Assembly (NCBI GenBank): GCA_038322235.1 | Contig: JBBQFQ010000022.1 | Span: 1-64,000 of the forward strand | Source: SZAS-18 sp038322235 | GTDB taxonomy: Bacteria; Verrucomicrobiota; Verrucomicrobiia; Chthoniobacterales; SZAS-18 | Length of the DNA stretch: 64,000 bases | Reading direction: 5' to 3' | Shown: in pieces, positions 27,643-36,495 of the stretch | Layout: each line of letters opens with the position of its first letter | How positions within the stretch are numbered: the stretch's first letter is position 1 | Position numbers and translations under genes: made by a program | Notes under the pieces: model-generated | What the model saw: only the letters and a program-made list of their open reading frames with translations | Told to the model about the DNA's origin: nothing | Databases searched by the model: none

Positions 27643-28578
27643 GTGCGCCTGCTTCTGATCGACGGTTACTACTACGCGTACCGGTCGTTCTTCGCGATCC
27701 GGGACCTTTCGAACTCCCGGGGCGAGCCGACGAACGCGATCTTCGGATTCTGCAAGACCGTCCGGCAGATGCTGAAGCAGCTCGCTCCTGATCGCGCGGC
27801 CGTGATTTGGGATGAAGGCCTTCCCAAGCGGCGCACCGAGCTCCAGCCCCAGTACAAGCAGAATCGGGCGGAGATGCCGGAGACGATGTCGCCGCAGGTG
27901 GACTTCCTCCTCGGACTCGTCCCGAAGCTGGGCCTGCATGGCCTCAGCCTGCCGGACACCGAGGCGGACGATCTCATCGGCTCCTACGCCCGGGCCGCCG
28001 TGGCGCAGGGGATCGAGTGCATCATCGCGACGAACGACAAGGATCTCCTCGCGCTCGCCGGTGATCTGGTGCGCATCTATTCCACCGCGAAGGCTGATCT
28101 TGTCCAGCCGACCGATCCTTTCGCGTTGCTCGACGCCGCGGCGGTGGAGCGAAAATGGGGTGTCCCGCCCGCCAAGATCCACGAAGTTCTCGCGTTGACG
28201 GGAGACAGCTCCGACAACATTCCCGGCGTGCCCGGGGTGGGGGAGAAAACGGCCGCGAAACTCGTGCTCGAGCACGGGGGCGTCGAGGCGCTGCTGATGT
28301 CGCCGGAGCGGATCACGAACGAGAAGCTTCGCGCGAAGATCGTCGGCTCGGCGGATCTCATCCGCGCAAATCGCGAGATGGTCCGGCTGGACGACGATCT
28401 GCCCCTGCCAAAGCCAATCGACTCATTGCTTGTGGAGCCCGATTACCCCGCCGTGATCGCCGACCTCGAGCGCTGCGAGTTCCGGGCGCTGCTGTCCGAA
28501 TATCGAGCCGAGGCGAACCGGAAATCCACCCCGCCCGAGCCGGCGGGCCCGAAGCTGACGCAGGGCGAGTTGTTCTGA
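27643..28578 (+). CDS. stand-alone 5'-3' exonuclease (PolA N-domain-like, ExoIX/Xni type)
   Basis: A 311-residue protein equal to the 5' nuclease domain of DNA polymerase I without the polymerase. It begins LLLIDGYYYAYRSFFAI, carries acidic metal ligands in DTEADDLIGSYA and ATNDKDLLAL, and has the helix-3-turn-helix GDSSDNIPGVPGVGEKTAAKLV. It likely trims flaps or RNA primers. The start is a GTG at 27643, since no ATG fits the conserved N-terminus. Confidence 0.88.
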   Translation: MRLLLIDGYYYAYRSFFAIRDLSNSRGEPTNAIFGFCKTVRQMLKQLAPDRAAVIWDEGLPKRRTELQPQYKQNRAEMPETMSPQVDFLLGLVPKLGLHGLSLPDTEADDLIGSYARAAVAQGIECIIATNDKDLLALAGDLVRIYSTAKADLVQPTDPFALLDAAAVERKWGVPPAKIHEVLALTGDSSDNIPGVPGVGEKTAAKLVLEHGGVEALLMSPERITNEKLRAKIVGSADLIRANREMVRLDDDLPLPKPIDSLLVEPDYPAVIADLERCEFRALLSEYRAEANRKSTPPEPAGPKLTQGELF

Positions 28579-28600
28579 GAAGCGACTCACACCCCCCACC

Positions 28601-29974
28601 TCACGCATCCAAAAATTTCCCCGGATTCAGAATGCCGCGGGGATCGAGCGCGTGCTTCACGGCGAGGTGAAGGGCGTGGTTTTCGGCGCCGACGGCTTGA
28701 TGCCACCAGCGCTTCTTCGCCAGTCCCACGCCGTGCTCGCCGGTGATCGAGCCGTTCCAGGCGATGATCTGGCGGAAGAGTTCATCGAGCGCCTCCTCCA
28801 CCTTCTCCCGCACCGCGGGCTGGTCGTAGTCGGCGGCCATGATGTTCACGTGGATGTTTCCATCCCCGGCATGGCCGAAGCACGCGACCGCGTAGCCGTA
28901 TTTTGCCCGCAGATGAGCCGCGAAATCCATCAGGTCGACGAGCCGTCCGCGCGGAACCGCGATGTCTTCGTTCAGCTTCGTCAGGCCTGTGGCCTTGAGC
29001 GCTTCGGAAAACGCGCGGCGCAGCCCCCACAAGTCCTCCACCGTTTCCTCGGTCTCGGCGGTTCGCACGTGGAGCGCGCCGAGGTTCCGCATCATCGCGG
29101 CGAGATCGCCGAGCTCCGCGCGAATCCCGGTGGCCTGGCCGTCGAGTTCGAGGAGGACATGCGCGTCGCCGTCTGGCAGTCGTCCGGCGCCGAGGTGCGC
29201 GCGGGCTGATTCCAGCGTGAAGGAATCGGCTACCTCCAGCGCGGCGGGGAGATGTCCGGCGGCAAAGATGGCGTTCACCGCGGCCGCGGCGTCCTTGATC
29301 GTCGCAAACGCCGCGGCGAGGGCGCAGCGGGCCGGGGGGTGGGGGAGCAGACGGAGGATGGCCCTCGTCACCACGCCGAGCATGCCCTCGCTCCCGACAA
29401 ACAGGCCGGTCAGGTCGAAGCCGGTCTTGTTCTTGTGGGTCCGACCGCCGACTGAGACGATCGTTCCATCCGCCTGCACGATCTCGAGCCCGAGCACGTA
29501 GTTCCGCGTCACGCCGTATTTAAGGCAGCGCGGGCCGCCGGCATTCGTCGCGATGTTTCCGCCGAGGCTGCAGTTCTTCAGGCTGGCTGGATCAGGCGGG
29601 TAAAAGAGTCCCTTCGCTCGGACCGCCGTCTGCAGTTCCCCGGTGATCACGCCAGGCTCCACCACCGCGACGAAATCCGTTTCATGGATTTCGAGAATCC
29701 GATTCATCCCGGCGACGGAAAGCGCGATGCCTCCGCGCGAGGGGACGACGCCCCCGACGTAACCATAGCCCGCTCCGCGAGCGGTCACGGGGACGCCGTG
29801 TTCGTGTGCGAACTTCAGCGTCGCGCTTACCTGGGCGGTGTTCTCCGCGCGGACCACGACGTCGGGCGACGCACTCGCGAACCATTTGTCGCCGCTGTGG
29901 GCAGCCCGGCTGGCGTCGTCGTCCAGCACGACATGCGCCGGGAGCAAAGTGCGGAGGGCGGCGGCGGCGTTCAT
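28601..29974 (-). CDS. glcD: FAD-linked oxidase, GlcD-type (glycolate/lactate dehydrogenase)
   Basis: A 457-residue flavoprotein with a PCMH-type FAD domain (RGAGYGYVGGVVPSRGGIALS, CSLGGNIATNAGGPRCLKYGVT, GLFVGSEGMLGVVT) and a FAD-oxidase C domain with CFGHAGDGNIHVNI and GSITGEHGVGLAKK. It probably oxidises a 2-hydroxy acid such as glycolate or D-lactate. No glcE/glcF partner is adjacent, so the electron acceptor is unclear. It follows valS by 19 bases on the same strand, which suggests co-transcription. Confidence 0.88.
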   Translation of the reverse strand: MNAAAALRTLLPAHVVLDDDASRAAHSGDKWFASASPDVVVRAENTAQVSATLKFAHEHGVPVTARGAGYGYVGGVVPSRGGIALSVAGMNRILEIHETDFVAVVEPGVITGELQTAVRAKGLFYPPDPASLKNCSLGGNIATNAGGPRCLKYGVTRNYVLGLEIVQADGTIVSVGGRTHKNKTGFDLTGLFVGSEGMLGVVTRAILRLLPHPPARCALAAAFATIKDAAAAVNAIFAAGHLPAALEVADSFTLESARAHLGAGRLPDGDAHVLLELDGQATGIRAELGDLAAMMRNLGALHVRTAETEETVEDLWGLRRAFSEALKATGLTKLNEDIAVPRGRLVDLMDFAAHLRAKYGYAVACFGHAGDGNIHVNIMAADYDQPAVREKVEEALDELFRQIIAWNGSITGEHGVGLAKKRWWHQAVGAENHALHLAVKHALDPRGILNPGKFLDA

Positions 29975-29993
29975 GAGCGGCTGAGTTCGAGAT

Positions 29994-32711
29994 CTACTCC
30001 AGCGACGCGATCATCGCGCGGAGCTTGCTGAGTTTTGTGGTGCCTTCGCTCACGCGGCGGCGGAACTCCTCCACCACCTCCGGCGGGGCTTTGGAAACGA
30101 TCGCGGGATTCGCCAGTTTCGCTTCCGCCTGGGTGATATCCGCGCTCGTTTTCGTCACGTCCTTCTCGAGCCGCGCGCGTTCGGCGGCGGGATCGATCAG
30201 CCCCTCAAGCGGAAAGTACAATTCGCCCAGGGGCGTCAGGGCGGAGGGCGTGCCCTTCGGCGGCAGGTAGCTGCCGTCGATGGCGAGGGGTTCTGCGTTT
30301 AGCAGCAGCCGCAGCGTTTCCACCTCGTGATCCGGCAGCGGCGCCGCCGGTTTGAGCACGAAGCGGGTGCGCACGTTGGGGGCGATGTTGAAGTCGCGCC
30401 GCAGGGCGCGGCCGGAGCTCACCACCGCCTGCTTGGCGACCACATATTGTTCGTCGCTTGCATCGACCCCGAAATAGGCGCGCTCCTCCTCGAGCAGCAG
30501 CTTGGGCCACGGCGCAAACATGATGGTGTCGCCGCCCTGCCGCAGCGGCATGTCCGTCTGGTAGCGGAGCCCATGCCACAGCTCCTCGCTGATGAACGGC
30601 AGGAAGGGGTGGAACAGCCGCAGGGTGTGCGCGAGGACGTAGTCCATCACAGCGGTGGTGTTCTGCTTCCGCGCCGGATCAGGCCCATTCAGCACCGCCT
30701 TCGAGGCCTCGAGGTACCAATCGCAATACTCGGTCCAGAAGAACCGGTAGAGCGCCTGGGCTGCGTCGCTGAAACGGTATTCTTCGAGTGACGCCGTGAC
30801 CTCCCTCACCGCGGCGTCCAGGCGGAGGAGAATCCACTTGTCGTCGCTCGTGAGGAGCGCCGGCACGATCTCCGCCTCGATCGCGCCGCCCTGCATCTGC
30901 CGAAAACGCGCGGCGTTCCAGAGCTTGGTGCAGAAGTTTCGGCCGAGCTCCACGTTCTTCTCGTCGAAGAGAATGTCCTGCCCGAGCGGCGCGCTCCGCA
31001 TCACCCCGAAGCGCAGCGCATCCGCGCCGTATTTCGCGATGAGATCGAGCGGGTTCGGAGAGTTGCCGAGCGACTTCGACATCTTCCGCCCCTGCTTGTC
31101 CCGGATGATGCCGGTGAAGTAGACGTTCCTGAACGGCAGCTCCCCCAGATATTCGAAGCCCGCCATGATCATCCGCGCCACCCAGAAAAAGATGATGTCC
31201 GGACCCGTCACGAGGTCGGTGGTCGGATAGAATTTCGCCAACGTCTCCGTTTTTTCCGGCCAGCCCATCGTCGCAAAGGGCCAGAGCCAGGAGCTGAACC
31301 AGGTATCGAGTACATCGGGATCCTGCGTCCAGTTGTCGGGATCGGTCGGGGGATTCACGTCCACGTGGATCCGCGCGGGATCGTCCTTCCGGTACCACAC
31401 GGGAATACGGTGACCCCACCAGAGCTGACGGCTGATGCACCAATCCTGGAGATTCCCCATCCAGTGGTCATACGTCTTCGACCACCGCTCCGGGTAAAAG
31501 CGCATCGCGCCATCCAGCACCACCGCGCGGGACGCTTCCTGACTCGGATATTTGAGAAACCATTGCTCGCTGAGTCGCGGCTCGATCGGCACACCGCCGC
31601 GGTCGCTGAAGCCCACGTTGTTTTGATAGGGCTCGGCCTTCACCAGCGCCGGGGCGCCATCAGCGTAGATCAGCGTCTCGAGCAGCTCCGCCGCCTTTTT
31701 GCGCGCCGTGAAGCGATCGAGCCCATCCAGGTCCCGTCCCGCGAGGGCGTTCATCTTCCCGTTCGGATGCAGCACGTCGACGGCCGGAAGGCCGTGACGC
31801 AGACCGATCTCGTTATCGACCCGATCGTGCGCGGGCGTCACCTTCAGCACGCCGGTGCCGAAGGCGAGGTCGATCGCCTCATCGCCCACGATGGGCAGCG
31901 GCGCCTGATCCTCGAGGGGCAGCGGCCGCCGGGCATGTTTTCCGATCAAATGGGCGTAGCGCGGATCGGTCGGATTCACCGCGATGCCGGTGTCCCCGGG
32001 AATCGTTTCGGGCCGCGTCGATGCGACCGTCAGATACGTTCCCGGTTCCTCCACCACCTCGAGCCGGAAATAGTAGAGGAAGCCGTTTTGCGGCGTGGAC
32101 ACCACTTCTTCGTCGCTCACCGCCGTCTGGGTCGCGGGGCACCAGTTCACCATCCGCTTGCCGCGGTAGATCAGGCCCTTCTGATGGAGATCCACGAAGA
32201 CGCGCGACACGCAGCGTGAGTATTCTTCATCCATCGTGAAACGCGTACGCGTCCAGTCGCACGAGGCTCCGAGCGCGCGGAGCTGTTGGAGAATGATGCC
32301 GCCGTATTTTTCCTTCCACTCCCACACCTTCGCCAGCAGCGCCTCGCGTCCGAGGTCGTCGCGGTGCTTCATCAGGCGTTCTTCGCGGAGACTCTTTTCC
32401 ACCACGTTCTGAGTGGCGATCCCCGCGTGATCCGTGCCCGGGAGCCAGAGCACTTCCTTTCCGAGCATGCGCGCCCGGCGGGCGAGGATGTCCTGAATGG
32501 TGTTGTTCAGCACGTGGCCCAGCGTGAGCACGCCGGTCACATTCGGCGGCGGGATCACGATCGAGTACGCCGGACGCTTCTCGCTCACGCGCGCCGGATC
32601 GGCCGTGAAGAACTCGTGCGCGAGCCAGTGCTCGTACCATCGGGACTCGACCGATCCCGGCTCATACGTCTTGGCGAGTTCGGGCGTCGGGCTGGTCGTG
32701 GGATCACTCAT
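29994..32711 (-). CDS. valS: valyl-tRNA synthetase
   Basis: A 905-residue class Ia synthetase that charges tRNA-Val and edits threonine. The HIGH motif is in PPPNVTGVLTLGH (about 54-66), the editing domain has TRPETIPGDTGIAV, KMSKS is in GRKMSKSLGNSPNP (about residue 540), and a C-terminal coiled coil (about 840-905) ends the protein as in other ValS. The start MSDPTTSP at 32711 was preferred to an upstream Met at 32735 because the family N-terminus begins close to KTYEPG. No T-box-like leader is seen upstream. Confidence 0.96.
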   Translation of the reverse strand: MSDPTTSPTPELAKTYEPGSVESRWYEHWLAHEFFTADPARVSEKRPAYSIVIPPPNVTGVLTLGHVLNNTIQDILARRARMLGKEVLWLPGTDHAGIATQNVVEKSLREERLMKHRDDLGREALLAKVWEWKEKYGGIILQQLRALGASCDWTRTRFTMDEEYSRCVSRVFVDLHQKGLIYRGKRMVNWCPATQTAVSDEEVVSTPQNGFLYYFRLEVVEEPGTYLTVASTRPETIPGDTGIAVNPTDPRYAHLIGKHARRPLPLEDQAPLPIVGDEAIDLAFGTGVLKVTPAHDRVDNEIGLRHGLPAVDVLHPNGKMNALAGRDLDGLDRFTARKKAAELLETLIYADGAPALVKAEPYQNNVGFSDRGGVPIEPRLSEQWFLKYPSQEASRAVVLDGAMRFYPERWSKTYDHWMGNLQDWCISRQLWWGHRIPVWYRKDDPARIHVDVNPPTDPDNWTQDPDVLDTWFSSWLWPFATMGWPEKTETLAKFYPTTDLVTGPDIIFFWVARMIMAGFEYLGELPFRNVYFTGIIRDKQGRKMSKSLGNSPNPLDLIAKYGADALRFGVMRSAPLGQDILFDEKNVELGRNFCTKLWNAARFRQMQGGAIEAEIVPALLTSDDKWILLRLDAAVREVTASLEEYRFSDAAQALYRFFWTEYCDWYLEASKAVLNGPDPARKQNTTAVMDYVLAHTLRLFHPFLPFISEELWHGLRYQTDMPLRQGGDTIMFAPWPKLLLEEERAYFGVDASDEQYVVAKQAVVSSGRALRRDFNIAPNVRTRFVLKPAAPLPDHEVETLRLLLNAEPLAIDGSYLPPKGTPSALTPLGELYFPLEGLIDPAAERARLEKDVTKTSADITQAEAKLANPAIVSKAPPEVVEEFRRRVSEGTTKLSKLRAMIASLE

Positions 32712-32911
32712 AAATCGGGGCGCAATGCGTAGCACAGAATCCGCCCCCCGGCATGGGCGGGTGGGCGGGATTCGGGACGCGGCGCGGCGATTGCTCTCCC
32801 CCTTCCCCGGAGCCGCGTCCCGCGCGGCCCTTCGTTTGCTCTCGCGTTTTGCGTTTCCTTCCTTTTCAATCCTCGTTCCCTCAGCCAGCTTGCCGTTCTG
32901 AAGCCCGCCTG

Positions 32912-34027
32912 ATGCGCCTCCTCGCCGTCCTTCGTCTCTGCCTCGCGCTCCTCTGCGTCCCGACTCTGCAAGCCGGGACCTGGAATCTCGTCACGCTCGA
33001 TGGCCGCGAGTATGTCCCGCTTTCCGATGTTGCGCACTTCTACCAACTCCGGTTTCTCGTCGGTGGGACCGCGAATCAGGTCCATCTCGTCTCGCCCGGA
33101 CGGAGCCTGCGCGGCGCCATCAACTCGAAGGAGTTCTACATCAACGACATCAAGTTCATCCTGAGCTTTCCGATCGTTTCCTCCGGAGACATGGCCTTCC
33201 TCTCCCGGAACGATCTCACGAAGCTGATCGAGCCGGTGCTGCGTCCGCACCGCTTGCGGAATCTCGGCGACATCCGCACCATCATTCTCGATCCCGGCCA
33301 CGGCGGCCACGACCGCGGCGCGGTGAGCAACTTCGGACTCGAAAAAGATTTTGCGCTCGATGTCGCCCTCCGCGTCCGCGATCTCCTCTCCCGCCGCCGC
33401 GGCTACCGCGTCCTCATGACGCGGGATAATGACTACTTCGTCCCGCTCGAGGAGCGCTCACGGATGGCGAACACCATGCGCGATCGAGCCATCTTCGTTT
33501 CCATCCATTTCAACGCCGGCAGCGGGATCGGCACGGGCATCGAGACTTACCTCATGGCTCCGCGGCTGGTGCCCAGTTACAACGGCGACGGCGCCCCGAC
33601 GCTCGCGGAACTGCAGCAGTGGCCGGGGAATTCGCACGACCCGGAAAACATGGCCCTCGCCACCGCGATGCATTCCGCGATGCTCAGTAAGCTGCCGCTC
33701 TACGACCGCGGCATCAAGCGCGCCCGCTTCCACGTGCTGCGCGAAAACCTGCTCCCGTCCGTGCTGGTCGAGGGCGGATTCGTCTCCAACGCGTCCGAAG
33801 CGCAGAAGATTGCCGACGTGGAATATCGGAAGGCGATGGCCGAGGCGATCGTGCTCGCGCTCGATAACTTCCAGGCCGCCACGCAACCCACGGGAAGCAG
33901 CGGCAGCGCGCCCATCGCCCGCGGCGGCGGTTTCGGCGAGGAGATCGACGACATCATTCGTAACGCCCAGGCCCAGCCGCGGCCGGCCGGGACCGGCCCG
34001 AAGGTCAGCGTGCCGAGTTCTAATTGA
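32912..34027 (+). CDS. N-acetylmuramoyl-L-alanine amidase (Amidase_3)
   Basis: A 371-residue periplasmic peptidoglycan amidase. A signal peptide (residues 1-21) is followed by an N-terminal domain (about 22-120) shared with the second amidase at 55540-56736 (REYVPLSDVAHFYQLRF against RDYLTLENIARFYKLKG), then Amidase_3 with zinc ligands His130 (DPGHGGHDRGA), Glu144 and the His of FVSIHFNA, and catalytic Glu in VEGGFVSN. The C-terminal 50 residues are low-complexity. The start MRLLAVLRL at 32912 begins the signal peptide. It probably cleaves septal or turnover peptidoglycan. Confidence 0.9.
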   Translation: MRLLAVLRLCLALLCVPTLQAGTWNLVTLDGREYVPLSDVAHFYQLRFLVGGTANQVHLVSPGRSLRGAINSKEFYINDIKFILSFPIVSSGDMAFLSRNDLTKLIEPVLRPHRLRNLGDIRTIILDPGHGGHDRGAVSNFGLEKDFALDVALRVRDLLSRRRGYRVLMTRDNDYFVPLEERSRMANTMRDRAIFVSIHFNAGSGIGTGIETYLMAPRLVPSYNGDGAPTLAELQQWPGNSHDPENMALATAMHSAMLSKLPLYDRGIKRARFHVLRENLLPSVLVEGGFVSNASEAQKIADVEYRKAMAEAIVLALDNFQAATQPTGSSGSAPIARGGGFGEEIDDIIRNAQAQPRPAGTGPKVSVPSSN

Positions 34028-34105
34028 ACCGGCCGCGGTCGAGCGGACTTCGGCCTCATCCCCATTGACGCCAGGCGCTCTGGCGCGGAGGACTGGAGCG
34101 ATTCC

Positions 34106-36328
34106 ATGGCCGATCAGCCCGCTCCCCTTCCTTCCCCGACTCCCGAGTCCGAGCCTCCACCGGTCGCTCTTCCCGTCAGCGCGTTGACCGAGGCCGCGCG
34201 CGAAATCGTGGTTGCCGCCGGTTCGCAGGAAGGACGGGCGCTGAGTCCGGAGCACGCCCGGGCCATCGACGAAGCCGCCGACGCCCTGCTGAAGGCCGCG
34301 AAGGCGCTGCGCGCGATCTCTCGCGCCGCCGGGTCTCCCGATTCGGCGCCGGTGACATCGGCCAGCGGGACGGAGTTTGGGCCCGAGCCCCAGGTGGACG
34401 AACTGCCTCCGCCCGAGCCGGAGCCAGAACTCGATCGCGAGACTCTGCGGGAGCGCCGGCGGCTGCGCGCGAGCGAGATGCCCGATGTCGATGCCGGCGC
34501 GGGGGATTTCGTTCCCGAGCAGCCGATGTCGCCGCCGTGGCTGATTCGATTCTTCCCGGCCGGCGACCTTTTCAGCCCGCGTGAGGAGATCATCCGCTCG
34601 ATGAAGATCTACCAGCGCTTCAAGTGGATCTCCGTCCTGCTCGCGCTGGGGTTGCTCGTGGGGGTCTTTGCGCGGCCGGCGAGCCGCTGGCTCCGGGGAT
34701 ACCAGGCCGCGCGGCTCGCGCGGGAGGCGCTTGCGCTCATGGACGCGGGAAAGTGGAATGAGGCCGTCACGCCGGCCGTCGACGCGTATTCACTCTGGCC
34801 GGCCGAGCCGCTGGCGATGCGGGCCGCGGCGCGCGCCCTGACCCGCGAGAACGACGCCCGCGCGCTCGAAATCTGGGAGCAGCTCCGCGGTCGCGGCGAA
34901 ATGCAGCCGGACGACTGGCGCGCCTGGATCGGTCTCGCGTCGGCGAAGGGGAAGCTCGATCTGGCTGACAAGCTGCTCGGGGAATTCATCCCGCAGGTGA
35001 AGGGCGGCACGATCAAGGATCGCACCGCTGGCATGTGGCTTGCCGCGTTGCGCGGGGACCGCCGGCGGGCGGGCGAGTTGGGTCGCGCCCTGCTTAAAGA
35101 TCCCGTCGCGACAGACGAGAACCGCGTCGAAGTGGCCGCTCTCCTCGCTGACCAAACCGAGCCCGAATTCGCCGCCGACGGCTGGGCGGAGCTCGAGAAG
35201 CAGGCGCGGAAGCCGGGCGAGGTGGGACTCGCCGCGCTGCTCCGCGTCGCGCGCCGCAGCGGGGCGCCGAATCGACCCGCCGCCGAATGCGAGGAGTGGG
35301 TCAGCCTGCTCAAGGGCAACCCCCGCGTCACCGCCCCGGCCTTTCTGCTCGCGCTCGACCTCGAATCCGCCCGCCTCGGCGCCCCGGCCGAGCGGGTGGT
35401 CGGGGATGCCGTCGCCAAGCTCGGCCGCGCCGAAGACGAGCCCACCGTGCTGGCCCTCTGTCGCTGGCTCCTCGCGCGCCGGGAATTCGAGCGCGTGCTC
35501 GACATCCTCCCCATCGATCGCGCGGCCACCTTCCGCAGCTTTGCGCTCGTGCACGTCGAAGCGCTTCAGGGACTCGAACGCTGGAACGACATCCGGCAGA
35601 TCCTTTCGCGGCAGCAGTTGCCGATTGATGGCGGGCAGGCCGATCTCCAACTAGCGATCGCCCTCACTCACCTCAACGAGGCCACCGCCGCCGCCAACCG
35701 CTGGAAAAAGCTCATGAGCGCAGCGTCCGGTGACGCGAAGCCGCTGACGGCGCTGGCCGAGATCGCCGAGCAGCATGGGGCCCGGGACATCGCCGAAGCC
35801 GCCTACCGGGACGTGGTCAAACTCTCGCCGCAGACGCGCCCCGCCTGGGAGGGACTCGTTCGCGTCCTCGATTTCGCCCGCGACACGCCACGGACGTTCG
35901 AGGTGCTGACGGAAATGCGCCGGGCTTTTCCGGACGATCTGCGCGTCCAGAGCGACTGGGCCTACCTCGCCGCCCTGCTCGTGCGCGAGCTCGACGAAGC
36001 CGCCCGCCTCGCGCAGTCCGCCGTCACGGCCACGCCCCAGGCGGTGGTTCCGCGCCTGTCGCTCGCGCTCGTGAAAGTGCGTCAGAAGAGGTTCGACGAA
36101 GCCCTCGCCGCGCTCGCCGGCACGCCGCTCGAGGCCCCCTCCAAACTTTCGGGCGGATCGTTCACTCCCTCGCAAATCGTCGTGGCCGCGGCCGTGTACG
36201 CCGTCAGCGGCCATCTGCCCGAGGCAAAGACCCTCGTTACCGGACTGGAGAAGGCGAACCTCCGCCGCGAAGAGCGCGAGATCGCCAATCGCATCCTCGC
36301 CGCCGAAACGGGCCCGGACGGGAAGTAG
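34106..36328 (+). CDS. membrane-anchored TPR-like repeat protein
   Basis: A 740-residue protein with no named homologue that I recognise. Residues 1-150 are Pro/Glu-rich and probably cytoplasmic, one membrane helix follows (about 174-190, WISVLLALGLLVGVF), and the rest is helical repeats of TPR style (LARREFERVLDILP, ALAEIAEQHGARDIAEAAYRDVVKLSP, KVRQKRFDEALAALAG). Such architecture usually scaffolds protein complexes on the periplasmic side. It follows the amidase by 78 bases on the same strand, hinting at a cell-envelope role, but that is inference. Confidence 0.7.
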   Translation: MADQPAPLPSPTPESEPPPVALPVSALTEAAREIVVAAGSQEGRALSPEHARAIDEAADALLKAAKALRAISRAAGSPDSAPVTSASGTEFGPEPQVDELPPPEPEPELDRETLRERRRLRASEMPDVDAGAGDFVPEQPMSPPWLIRFFPAGDLFSPREEIIRSMKIYQRFKWISVLLALGLLVGVFARPASRWLRGYQAARLAREALALMDAGKWNEAVTPAVDAYSLWPAEPLAMRAAARALTRENDARALEIWEQLRGRGEMQPDDWRAWIGLASAKGKLDLADKLLGEFIPQVKGGTIKDRTAGMWLAALRGDRRRAGELGRALLKDPVATDENRVEVAALLADQTEPEFAADGWAELEKQARKPGEVGLAALLRVARRSGAPNRPAAECEEWVSLLKGNPRVTAPAFLLALDLESARLGAPAERVVGDAVAKLGRAEDEPTVLALCRWLLARREFERVLDILPIDRAATFRSFALVHVEALQGLERWNDIRQILSRQQLPIDGGQADLQLAIALTHLNEATAAANRWKKLMSAASGDAKPLTALAEIAEQHGARDIAEAAYRDVVKLSPQTRPAWEGLVRVLDFARDTPRTFEVLTEMRRAFPDDLRVQSDWAYLAALLVRELDEAARLAQSAVTATPQAVVPRLSLALVKVRQKRFDEALAALAGTPLEAPSKLSGGSFTPSQIVVAAAVYAVSGHLPEAKTLVTGLEKANLRREEREIANRILAAETGPDGK

Positions 36329-36495
36329 GAGGCAGCACGCGTCGACCCGCTCGTAAACCGTCGGGATGCCGAAGGCTCGTGGAGTACGGCAGCAGGCTGC
36401 CTTCACGACAGCAGCTGCAGGCTTCCGGAGTCCTCCCTCACCGCCACCACCATCCCGACTCGACTCCGCCGAGCTCTCACGCCATCATCCCCGTC

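Noticed and set aside
32712..32911. T-box leader before valS
   Set aside because: No T-box sequence (TGGNACCGCG type) or specifier-loop layout seen; the gap is just a divergent promoter region.
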